64,000 nucleotides of DNA, taken from positions 59,184 to 123,183 of the forward strand of contig JADJWZ010000014.1 of the NCBI GenBank assembly GCA_016716125.1, given 5' to 3'. Below are positions 46,406 through 54,771 of this stretch, one piece after another. The translations under genes and the position numbers were made by a program. The DNA is from Ignavibacteria bacterium. GTDB taxonomy: Bacteria > Bacteroidota > Ignavibacteria > Tepidaquicellales > Tepidaquicellaceae. Under the pieces are notes generated by a model. That model saw only the letters and a list, made by a program, of their open reading frames with translations, searched no databases and was not told where the DNA came from. The number at the start of each line of letters is the position of its first letter. The stretch's first letter is position 1.

Positions 46406-46732
46406 CGGCATTTGCAGCCTTAGAAGTTTTGATTGCGATGGATCATGGTGTGCTATAAGTTAAGCAGCGCAAGCGGATAGAAAATATTATTTTGAGAGAA
46501 TTTGAGACTTTGACTTAGATGATAAACCTGTCATGTTTAATTTCTTTGAAATGTGTGCGGAGAATTATACAGGGGTATTTGTAGAAATTTTCCGGATGGA
46601 TTGTTTGGAGAACATGACAGGTTTTGCTGTCATGCTGCAGAAATAATTTAGAACTGACATATATCTGAAACGATACACTGCTTAGCAGAAACAGGATCTG
46701 CAAATTTGATTAAAAAAATTCTTTACCGGGAA
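46406..46732. other. 327-bp intergenic region with a 14-bp inverted repeat
   Basis: No gene seen. It contains the perfect inverted repeat described separately. Otherwise ordinary sequence between two convergent genes. Confidence 0.6.
46524..46624. repeat. 14-bp perfect inverted repeat with 73-bp spacer
   Basis: AAACCTGTCATGTT (46524-46537) is exactly inverted at 46611-46624 (AACATGACAGGTTT). The ~101-bp unit could be a small non-autonomous mobile element or a long hairpin; no transposase is linked to it. Confidence 0.7.
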
Positions 46733-47089
46733 TTATCTTTTACTTGCGATCTGAAATTTATTTCCTTCGGGATCAAATCCGTCACAGGCTTCAATTTCAT
46801 TCCACACATGATGTTTTCCCATTTTCACTTTATGACCAATAAGATAATCCCTGGCTTTACCGAGATCATCAACAGAGAAAACCAATTTATTTTTATTCTT
46901 TCCCTGTAAGCCCGGAACAGAAGAATAGTGTAGACAGATCTTAAAACCGCCTCCTCCGAGTTCCAGCCATTCATCCTCTGAATAAGTTTTGTTCTTTATA
47001 ATATTAAGTCCTAAAATGTTCACATAAAAATTTCTCATCAATGCCATATCTTTTACAAAATAAATATATTGTTTTAATTTAAATTTCAT
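46733..47089 (-). CDS. VOC-family (glyoxalase/bleomycin-resistance fold) protein
   Basis: 118 residues from the ATG at 47089; the longer frame to 47149 only adds a non-conserved leader. The vicinal-oxygen-chelate fold is seen in KQYIYFVKDMALMRNFYVNILGL (two parts), GGGFKICLHY, LVFSVDDLGKARDYL and ACDGFDPEGNKFQI. VOC proteins include glyoxalases, dioxygenases and antibiotic-binding proteins; this short single-domain form does not reveal its substrate. Follows paralogue 4 on the same strand. Confidence 0.8.
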   Translation of the reverse strand: MKFKLKQYIYFVKDMALMRNFYVNILGLNIIKNKTYSEDEWLELGGGGFKICLHYSSVPGLQGKNKNKLVFSVDDLGKARDYLIGHKVKMGKHHVWNEIEACDGFDPEGNKFQIASKR

Positions 47090-47155
47090 GATTAAATAGG
47101 AATTATAATTTAAGAATATTTTATAAAAAAAACATTTACTCCTTTTCAAATTATA

Positions 47156-48616
47156 TTAATGAATCAGATTGCCGGTCTTTTCAATAAGCCAGTCCTTATG
47201 TCTTTTCCTTAATGTCCGGTCAAAATGAATATCTTCCTTTAATTTCCTTATTTTATTCCTATCCGGTTTTTCCTTACAGATCAATAGTTTGTTAAGAAAA
47301 TTAAAAAATCTCAAGTAAGCTTCTTTTGTTTCTTTTTCCAGGGAAACATTGTTCCCTATAAAATGTTTTGATGTATCAATATAATAGAACAGAGATTCAG
47401 AATTGCCCAGTTCATAATACGCTTTAGCTGAAAGTATTCTCACATGCAGCTTATCTCTTATGTCAATGAACTCAACTTTATTTAAATTCTCAAGTGAGTC
47501 CGTATAATCTTTTTTTGCGTAACTGAGATAACCTCTTGCGAGAAAATTCATTGTCTTCTGATGTTCCTTTTTCAGCTTCGGTGTATATTCTTTAACAAAA
47601 TCTTCGGACCATTTAACTTCACCAAGTGAAAGAGCATTGCGGAGTATCTGATGATAAAGCGCTTTGTTTATCCTGCCATTTAGATTTTCTATGCCAGATT
47701 CAAGCCGGAATTTATTTATCTCAAAGAGAATCTTAAGAAACTCTTCATTTCCGGATCTCATTTTGAGAGCGCAGTAATTCGCAAGAGTTATAACTGTGTT
47801 TCTCTGCTCCTGAATGTCAAACAGCTCATGATTATATTCAAAATATTCTTTCATTTTAAAAAAATAACTTTCGTTACTTTCATCTGCAGCGCACATTATT
47901 TTATTGTAATAAAAATTTATGATGTCTGCATATTTACTTTTATTTTTTTTAGCAATGCTTACAAGTTTTTTAAGATCAAGACTATTGATTAATTCAATCG
48001 CAGAATTTAATTCTTTACCGGTATTATATGTAAGTAACATAACGTGTAAATCCCACGCTATTACAGAAAGTTCGGATAGAAGATTCAGTATAAGATACTC
48101 AGCGCTTTTCACTGTTCCTTCAAGACTTTTATCCTGCCTTCCCTGCGCTAAATTCCAGTATTCACATTTATTGTTTTCCGCAGTGTATTTAATTGAAAAA
48201 AATTCTCTGCCATATTTCAAACCGCTAAGATACTTTTCTGTCTTTTGAATCTGACTGAAAATTTCCCTGTCAAGATTTCTTTTTAAAAGTTCATCAAACA
48301 TCAGTACAGATCTTTCCCTCTTGCTGCTTTTAAGCGCTGTCTGTAAAAGAAATTCCAGAGCAAGTTTTTCAAGACCTGACACAAGATTCCACATAACCTG
48401 TTTGTTGAATTTCTTTCCGGGATAAAGTTTTTCGTAAATTATTTCATAACTAAAGTTATCACTGTCAATTCCTGAATGGATATTTTTAAGTTCACTCAAA
48501 AGCGGCAGATAGTTTCTTCCGTTATTAAAAAAAGGAGAGGCTATAAATTTTTCAAAAAGTTTCATCTCTTCGCTGCTAAATGATTTTAACGTCCGGATGA
48601 GTTTAGTTTCTTTCAT
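47156..48616 (-). CDS. Uncharacterised ~490-aa helical protein (paralogue 4)
   Basis: 486 residues. Signature N-terminus LIRTLKSFSSEEMKLFEKFI, then SPFFNNGRNYLPLLSELK and KLYPGKKFNKQVMWNLVSGL; closest in pattern to paralogue 2. TPR-like pairs later (YLSYAKKDYTDSLENLNKVE, AKAYYELGNSESLFYYID). No signal peptide. It is divergent from, and only ~57 bp away from, a 5'-truncated surface-protein relic. This suggests that the present start region was formed by a rearrangement that removed the front of that gene. Confidence 0.8.
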   Translation of the reverse strand: MKETKLIRTLKSFSSEEMKLFEKFIASPFFNNGRNYLPLLSELKNIHSGIDSDNFSYEIIYEKLYPGKKFNKQVMWNLVSGLEKLALEFLLQTALKSSKRERSVLMFDELLKRNLDREIFSQIQKTEKYLSGLKYGREFFSIKYTAENNKCEYWNLAQGRQDKSLEGTVKSAEYLILNLLSELSVIAWDLHVMLLTYNTGKELNSAIELINSLDLKKLVSIAKKNKSKYADIINFYYNKIMCAADESNESYFFKMKEYFEYNHELFDIQEQRNTVITLANYCALKMRSGNEEFLKILFEINKFRLESGIENLNGRINKALYHQILRNALSLGEVKWSEDFVKEYTPKLKKEHQKTMNFLARGYLSYAKKDYTDSLENLNKVEFIDIRDKLHVRILSAKAYYELGNSESLFYYIDTSKHFIGNNVSLEKETKEAYLRFFNFLNKLLICKEKPDRNKIRKLKEDIHFDRTLRKRHKDWLIEKTGNLIH

Positions 48617-48672
48617 ATGATTAGCTTGAATTCAAATTTCCTCTAATAATAAGCAATAATCAATGTATATAA

Positions 48673-49416
48673 TATGATCAGCAAAATTTTGCAACGGTAA
48701 AATACAGAAGTGACGGGACGGAGCAATGGAGCGATACATATAACGGAACGGCAAGCGGAAGCGATCAGTCATTTTCGATTGCGGTTGGTTCATCTGATAA
48801 AATATATATAACAGGAACAAGCAGCGGAATTTTAACTGAAAAAGATTTTGTAACAATAAAATATTCTCAGGATCCATACGCACTTATCACCGGAATAATA
48901 GAAGGGTTTTATAATTCATCACTTAATAAAATGATAAGCGATACAGTAAGAGTTTATTTAAGAAGTTTTGTAAGTCCGTATTCAGTAATTGATTCTTCAG
49001 TTACCAAATGTGATACAACAGGTTACGGAAGATATTACTTTACCGGTATCTCAGACGGAGTAAACTATTACATTGTTTTAAAACACAGAAACTCGATTGA
49101 GACATGGAGCGCTTCGGCGCAGAGCTTTACGTCCGGTATTCTGAATTATGATTTTACATCTTCAATTTCTCAGGCATTCGGAAATAATATGATTCAGATA
49201 GATGCATCTCCAGTGAGATTTGCTGTTTACAGCGGCGACGTGAATCAGGACGGGACAGTTGATGTAAGCGATAACGGATTAATTGACAATGACGCAGCTA
49301 ATTTTATGAGCGGGTATATACCAACAGATCTGAACGGAGATGAAATTACTGATGTCAGCGATGCAGCGATAGCAGATAATAATGCGGTGAATTTTGTGAG
49401 CGTTGTAAATCCATGA
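48673..49416 (+). pseudogene. 5'-truncated SBBP-repeat surface protein with dockerin-like module
   Basis: The frame is open from just after a TAA at 48670-48672 to 49416 (247 codons) but has no start codon before ATG 48931, no signal peptide, and begins in mid-domain. The first part is an SBBP-type propeller blade: FATVKYRSDGTEQW, AVGSSDKIYITGTSSG, DFVTIKYSQ. Then the complete shared module: IIEGFYNSSLNKMISDT, KHRNSIETWS, loops DVNQDGTVDVSD and DLNGDEITDVSD, ending NAVNFVSVVNP. It looks like the 3' remnant of a larger surface-protein gene whose front was lost at the junction with paralogue 4. Confidence 0.78.
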
Positions 49417-49441
49417 ATAAGGAAATGAATCTAATTAAATT

Positions 49442-50536
49442 TTACTCCCATTTAAAAACCTTTACGGCAATTGCGTAAACAATCACTCCCCAGATAAGCA
49501 TTATCAAAATATCTTTCCATACGTCAAGGAGACCTGCGCCTTCAAAGGAGATCTTTCTTAACGCTTCATTCAGATAAGTAAGGGGAAGCACGCGGCTGAC
49601 GGGCTGCAGCCATTCGGGAAAATTTGATATTGGAAAAAAAGTACCGGCAAGTAGAAACTGCGGAAGCGTTATCAGATTTGCGATCGGCGGAACGGCGCTT
49701 TCGTTTTTTGCAATTCCGGAGACAACAAATCCGAACCCGAGAAAAACAATTAAAGCGATAACGGATACGATCAGCATATTTAAGAATGTGACAAACCCGT
49801 TAACAAGCGTAAAGCCGAAAATATAATATCCTAAAAGAATAATTATTATGGATGTAAATATTGAAAAAATCAGACGGCTTAAAGATTCACCGAGAATAAT
49901 ATTAATTTTTTTAACAGGTGTTGCAAAGAATCTCTTTAAAACAAGAGTCTGACGGAGACTTATAAAAATAAAAGCCGTACCGAAAACTCCTGCGCTGAGA
50001 AGAGAAAACCCAAGCTGACCGGGTAAAATAAAATCAATTGTTTTATATCTTCGTCCTTCGATCTCAATTTCTTTAAGTTCAGTTTTTGGTACTTTTGCAT
50101 CAGTGAAAGCAAGATTCTGTTTATTAACTATTTCATTAATTATCATTTTCAGGATACTTCCTCTTTCGGGAGAAGCTTTAGTGGTTTTCAGACTGACTAT
50201 TTGCTGACCTGAAGGACTGTTTTCAATATTTATGACAGCGTCAATTCTCCCTTTTTCCAGTTCAGAAAAGGCAGCATCAAATTCCAGATTTTTTATAATA
50301 CTGATGGTTTTACTGTTAGCTAACTCCTGATAGATATGATTTGAAGTATCGGAATTTTTTTCGAATACGACATCAATTTTGAAACTGCTTCCGCCGATAA
50401 ATCCGAATACAAGAATAAATATCAAAGGAAAAACAAGATTGAATACAACAGCAGAAGGATTACGCGTCAGAGCTTTCAAACTTGCCTTTGTAAGTGAAAG
50501 CATTGCCCGTAACTGATTGTATTTAGTGTTTTTCAT
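49442..50536 (-). CDS. ABC-2 type transporter permease
   Basis: 364 residues. One N-terminal helix (SAVVFNLVFPLIFILVFGF), a large extracytoplasmic domain (~50-175) and five C-terminal helices including GQLGFSLLSAGVFGTAFIFISLRQ (in two parts) and LPLTYLNEALRKISFEG, the ABC-2/DrrB-YhfA arrangement. With the ATPase gene upstream it forms an exporter, commonly for drugs, lipids or carbohydrates. The ATPase ends 114 bp ahead on the same strand, consistent with one operon. Substrate unknown. Confidence 0.85.
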   Translation of the reverse strand: MKNTKYNQLRAMLSLTKASLKALTRNPSAVVFNLVFPLIFILVFGFIGGSSFKIDVVFEKNSDTSNHIYQELANSKTISIIKNLEFDAAFSELEKGRIDAVINIENSPSGQQIVSLKTTKASPERGSILKMIINEIVNKQNLAFTDAKVPKTELKEIEIEGRRYKTIDFILPGQLGFSLLSAGVFGTAFIFISLRQTLVLKRFFATPVKKINIILGESLSRLIFSIFTSIIIILLGYYIFGFTLVNGFVTFLNMLIVSVIALIVFLGFGFVVSGIAKNESAVPPIANLITLPQFLLAGTFFPISNFPEWLQPVSRVLPLTYLNEALRKISFEGAGLLDVWKDILIMLIWGVIVYAIAVKVFKWE

Positions 50537-50650
50537 TTATACTTTGAATAGTAACGGGCTTTATTAACTTCAGACAAAACAGTGAATTTTATTTTTCTAA
50601 AAAAATTAAATTATCAGATAAATAGAATATTCATTTCAGGCAATTATAAA

Positions 50651-51411
50651 TCAGGCTTCTCTGATACCATGTCCTGTAAGATTTATGAAAACATCTTCAA
50701 GGGAAGCGGGCTTTACCTGCTTCGGTCTTTCAAAACCGCTTCTGACGAGATCATCAATCAGATTATCGGGTGAGTCAATTGTTATAATTTTACCGTGATC
50801 AATAATTCCGACCCTGTCACAAAGAATTTCAGCTTCATCCATATAATGTGTTGTAAGCATAATAGTTGTTCCCTTTGCTTTTATCCTTTTTATCAATTCC
50901 CACAGATTTCTTCTTGCCTGCGGATCAAGACCGGTAGTGGGTTCATCAAGAAAAATTAACTTAGGATCATTTATAAGAGTGGTACAAATAGAGAATCTTT
51001 GCTTTTGTCCGCCGGAAAGTTCTTTAAATTTTGAATTCTTTTTTTCACGCAGGTCAACAAGATCGAGCAATTCATCCGGATCAGTATTTACATTATACAG
51101 ACCTGCGAATAATTCTATGAGTTCATTCAAATAAAGGTTCGGATAAAAACCGGCAGCCTGAAGCTGGATGCCGATGATTTTTTTGATTTCACTTTGTTTT
51201 TATCAATAGAAAGTCCGTTTATAAAAACCTCTCCTGAAGTTTTATCGCGGAGAGTTTCCATTATTTCAAGCGTAGTGGTTTTCCCTGCGCCGTTCGGACC
51301 GAGCAGACCAAAAACTTCACCTTCTCTGACATTAAAGCTTATCCCGTCTACAGCAATAAGGCTGTTGTATTTTTTAAAGAGATTTTTAACTTCTAATATA
51401 TTTTCTGTCAA
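50651..51411 (-). CDS. ABC transporter ATP-binding protein (frameshifted)
   Basis: One gene in two frames. The first part (51411 to ~51180) has Walker A GPNGAGKTTTLE. The second (to 50651) has the signature LSGGQKQR, Walker B LIFLDEPTTGLDP and the H-loop TTHYMDEAE. The join is in a run of seven A near 51,180; adding one A restores KIIGIQLQAAGFYPNLYLNE, the expected Q-loop region. Full product ~253 residues, the normal DrrA-like size. Energises the permease encoded downstream. Either an assembly error or a recent knock-out. Confidence 0.82.
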
Positions 51412-51606
51412 ATTTTTTTAAATAATTTCAGGTAATAAGAAACTAAGAGGGAAGCATAAAAAGAATTATTAAAAACTTTCAAATAAATAAATTTAATCGA
51501 ATTACTCTATATAATATCAATATATAAATCTTAAAAAATTTTACTGCAAATCCGGAAAGGTTTTTCTGGCTGAGTTAAAAATTATATTAAGGTCAAAAAC
51601 CAAAGG

Positions 51607-53115
51607 TCAGATGACATAGCCGTCGAGCCCTTGTTTTCCGCCTTCCCTTCCGAAACCACTTTCCTTATATCCACCGAAAGGCGAAGCGGGATTAAATTTA
51701 TTAAAAGTATTTGACCAGACTACGCCTGCTCTGATCTTGCTGAGAGTTTTAAAAATTTTCGAGCCTTTATCAGTCCAGACACCTGCAGAGAGTCCATAGA
51801 AAGTATTGTTTGCTTTTTCTACGGCTTCAGACGGAGTTCTGAAAGTAAGAATTGAAAGAACCGGACCGAAAATTTCTTCATTGGCTATCCTGTGTGACTG
51901 CGCAACGTCGGAGAAGAAAGTAGGTCTGAACCAGTAACCTTTTGAAGGCAGATCACAATTACTTTGAAATATAGTTGCGCCTTCGCTGATACCCGCGTTG
52001 ACAAGTTCAGTTATTCTTTTAAGCTGCATACTTGAATTGATAGCGCCGACATCTGTATTTTTATCTAAAGGATCTCCGACTCTCAGAGTTGAAAGACGGT
52101 GTTTAAGTTTTGTTATAATAATATCTTTAATGCTTTCCTGCACGAGCAGTCTTGAACCTGCGCAGCAGACGTGACCCTGATTGAAATATATTCCGTTAAT
52201 AATTCCTTCAATGGCTGCATCAATAGGGGCATCTTCAAAAACGATATTGGCCGCTTTACCGCCGAGCTCGAGAGTAAGCTTTTTATCTGTGCCTGCAGTT
52301 TGTCTCATTATTAATTTACCGACTTCAGTGGAACCTGTGAATGCAATTTTTTTTGTGTCCGGATGCCTGACAACAGCAGCGCCGGTTTTTCCGTCACCGG
52401 AAATTATATTTACAACTCCATCAGGGAGTCCGGCTTCCTGTATGACTTCAGCAAGTTTATATAAAGTAAGGGGAGTAGTTTCGGCAGATTTAATTAAAAC
52501 GGTATTTCCGCAGGCGAGAGCCGGAGCAATTTTCCATGCTGCCATGAGAAGCGGGAAATTCCACGGGATGATCTGGCCGGCTACTCCTATCGGGGAAACT
52601 TTTCTTCCAGGGAAGGCATAATTTAGTTTATCAGCCCATCCGGCATAATAGAAAAAGTGAGCTAGAGCTAGCGGGACGTCAACTGATTTGGATTCTTTAA
52701 TTGGCTTACCTCCGTCTAATGATTCTATGACTGCAAATTCACGGGCTTTTTCCTGAATGATCCTGGCAATTCTGAAAATATATTTTGATCTTTCTTTTGG
52801 AGGCATTTTGCTCCAGGTTTTGTCGTAGGCGCTTTGAGCCGTTTTAACGGCTTTTGCCACATCGGCATCAGAAGCATATGCAACACGCGCGATTACTTCT
52901 TCTGTTGCGGGGTTAACAGTACTGAAGTATTTTTTTGTCTTAATCCATTTTCCGCCAATGAACAGATCGTACTGATCTTTTAATTTGATATGTTTTGAAT
53001 CCTCTACGGATTTAGAATATTCCCAGTTTGTTGTTTTCGATTTTACATTTTTAACCGAACCGTTTGATTTGCCGTTAGAGGATATTGCCTTTTCAGAATC
53101 TGAAATTGTTTTCAT
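51607..53115 (-). CDS. Aldehyde dehydrogenase family protein
   Basis: 502 residues; NAD(P)-dependent oxidation of an aldehyde to its acid. Motifs: PWNFP (184-188), FTGSTEVG (259-266) for coenzyme binding, general base Glu283 in LELGGK, catalytic Cys317 in GHVCCAGSR, and EEIFGPV. Unusual N-terminal extension of ~45 residues rich in Ser, Asn and Lys with no signal peptide. It ends at GLDGYVI, slightly shorter than typical members. Single gene; substrate not deducible. Confidence 0.9.
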   Translation of the reverse strand: MKTISDSEKAISSNGKSNGSVKNVKSKTTNWEYSKSVEDSKHIKLKDQYDLFIGGKWIKTKKYFSTVNPATEEVIARVAYASDADVAKAVKTAQSAYDKTWSKMPPKERSKYIFRIARIIQEKAREFAVIESLDGGKPIKESKSVDVPLALAHFFYYAGWADKLNYAFPGRKVSPIGVAGQIIPWNFPLLMAAWKIAPALACGNTVLIKSAETTPLTLYKLAEVIQEAGLPDGVVNIISGDGKTGAAVVRHPDTKKIAFTGSTEVGKLIMRQTAGTDKKLTLELGGKAANIVFEDAPIDAAIEGIINGIYFNQGHVCCAGSRLLVQESIKDIIITKLKHRLSTLRVGDPLDKNTDVGAINSSMQLKRITELVNAGISEGATIFQSNCDLPSKGYWFRPTFFSDVAQSHRIANEEIFGPVLSILTFRTPSEAVEKANNTFYGLSAGVWTDKGSKIFKTLSKIRAGVVWSNTFNKFNPASPFGGYKESGFGREGGKQGLDGYVI

Positions 53116-53434
53116 ATCGAATTTAAATATTTGAAATGCTGATTAATTATATACTATTTCTTAACAAATTATAAATTAATGATATTATAATTTTTATAAA
53201 ATAAATTAGTGTTAAAGTTTAAAAGATTGAATTAAAAAATTTATAAATTTACATGTTTATGTTTCAGGAAAATATGAGTTTAATTGTTAATACAAAAGTA
53301 AAAGAGCAATCATGTTCAAATCGTTTAACTGATATTTCTCAGAAATACATTTACTGTAAATTCAAGTTCTCGTGATTCTGTTTTATAAACCGCTGAATAT
53401 AAATTTAATATGAGAGTTACGTTGCTACCCTCAG
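53116..53434. other. 319-bp AT-rich intergenic region
   Basis: No gene, terminator or repeat that I could support. It separates the aldehyde dehydrogenase start from the VCBS gene stop, both on the minus strand, so it should include the dehydrogenase promoter. Confidence 0.5.
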
Positions 53435-54544
53435 TTATTCTTTCTGCGTTCGGTAATATAAATTCAAAGATCCGGAGTTTGATTCCACTATATCAATGAG
53501 TCCGTCATTGTTTAAATCTCCAATTGCTATATTGTATGTGTCATCTTTTAAATCTTCTCTCAATCCTATTTCATAAAATTCACCATTCTCTTTACCAAGG
53601 AAAATATAGTTTCTTTCTTCTGAATTTCCTTCAACTATATCTAAATAACCATCTTGATTTAAATCAGCAATTTTAATAGATGCCGTCATTCGCTTTTCCT
53701 TAAACATAAATGTTTTTTCAAACGTCAATTTTTCACTGCCAAAGTAGATGATGTTTTCTGAACCTAAATTTCCGGTTACAATATCTAATAAACCATCCTT
53801 GTTAAAATCACTAATGTCTATTGACCGGGTTTCGTCTTGTTCGTTACCAAATTCAATTTGTGTAAAATTAAGGTTACCGTCATTAAGATAAATTTTGTTT
53901 TTGGATTGTCTTTCAGCAGTAATCAGATCTAAAAAACCATCGCTATTTATATCTGTTACTTGTGTCTGAATGGTTTGATCGGATTGATTTCCGAAATTTA
54001 TTATTGTTTCAAATATACCCTGTCCATTATTTAGGCAGATTTCGTTTTTAGCTTTTCTATTGGATAGAATAATGTCGAAGTCTCCGTCAATATCAATATC
54101 GGCAACCTCAAGATTTCGGGATGGTGCAATGGAGCCAAATGATGTTTCTTCTGTAAAGTAATTTCCTGCCGAACCGAAATAAAGTTTATTTTCCGCATTG
54201 TCATTAGCAACAGCAATATCCATAAAGCCATCCATATTAAAATCTGCAGACTTTATGGAATAAGAAGCATCCATAAAGCGTCCAATGGGTTGAGCTAATT
54301 TAAAACCACCCTTTCCATCATTGTAATACAAATAATTTTGTTCTGCCCAATGCCGGCCATTGGCTACAAGCGCATCCAAATCTCCATCTTTATCAATATC
54401 GATTAGTGAAATTGAAGCGCTTCGATATGACTGTGTTCCAATGGAAAAGATCCCATCGGCATTTTGAAATGTTACATCTTGCGCCAGTCCTTTTAGAGGA
54501 ATGGATATGATTAACGCTAACATCAGGGATGTTTTAGTCATCAT
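53435..54544 (-). CDS. Secreted VCBS/FG-GAP seven-repeat protein
   Basis: 369 residues. Signal peptide MTKTSLMLALIISIPLKGLA. Seven repeats of ~48 residues, each with a calcium-type loop and a following strand: DIDKDGDLDALVAN, DFNMDGFMDIAVAN, DIDIDGDFDIILSN, DINSDGFLDLITAE, DFNKDGLLDIVTGN, DLNQDGYLDIVEGN, DLNNDGLIDIVESN. Seven fits one closed propeller. Unlike the proteins at 18-49 kb it has no C-terminal sorting domain or dockerin-like module, so it is probably periplasmic or freely secreted. Overlaps the small upstream frame by 11 bp. Confidence 0.82.
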   Translation of the reverse strand: MMTKTSLMLALIISIPLKGLAQDVTFQNADGIFSIGTQSYRSASISLIDIDKDGDLDALVANGRHWAEQNYLYYNDGKGGFKLAQPIGRFMDASYSIKSADFNMDGFMDIAVANDNAENKLYFGSAGNYFTEETSFGSIAPSRNLEVADIDIDGDFDIILSNRKAKNEICLNNGQGIFETIINFGNQSDQTIQTQVTDINSDGFLDLITAERQSKNKIYLNDGNLNFTQIEFGNEQDETRSIDISDFNKDGLLDIVTGNLGSENIIYFGSEKLTFEKTFMFKEKRMTASIKIADLNQDGYLDIVEGNSEERNYIFLGKENGEFYEIGLREDLKDDTYNIAIGDLNNDGLIDIVESNSGSLNLYYRTQKE

Positions 54545-54725
54545 TCAAAGGATTTGAATGTTTTGGAATTACTTTAAATGAATTTTTCTTTGTGAAAGTC
54601 ATTTTAACTTTTAACAAGGATTCTCCGGTTTGCTTCACTGTTGCAGATACAATATCAATGTCATTAAAAATTGATAGGTATGAAAAATTGATAATCGTAT
54701 CACCACTTTTTTTATTAAAGAGCAT
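54534..54725 (-). CDS. Short uncharacterised frame, possibly a gene remnant
   Basis: 63 residues (MLFNKKSGDTIINFSYL ... KHSNPLNDD). No signal peptide or known motif. It overlaps the start of the VCBS gene by 11 bp as operon genes often do. In the same frame a few codons upstream read GYNGL, so the ATG may not be the true beginning and this could be the tail of a decayed gene. Reality uncertain. Confidence 0.3.
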   Translation of the reverse strand: MLFNKKSGDTIINFSYLSIFNDIDIVSATVKQTGESLLKVKMTFTKKNSFKVIPKHSNPLNDD

Positions 54726-54771
54726 CAGTCCATTATATCCATTTCACCAAACCTATGCAATACCAAGTGGT

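Noticed and set aside
48632..48883. Minus-strand frame of 83 codons between paralogue 4 and the surface-protein relic
   Set aside because: Lies opposite the plus-strand SBBP/dockerin-like relic, which has recognisable domains.
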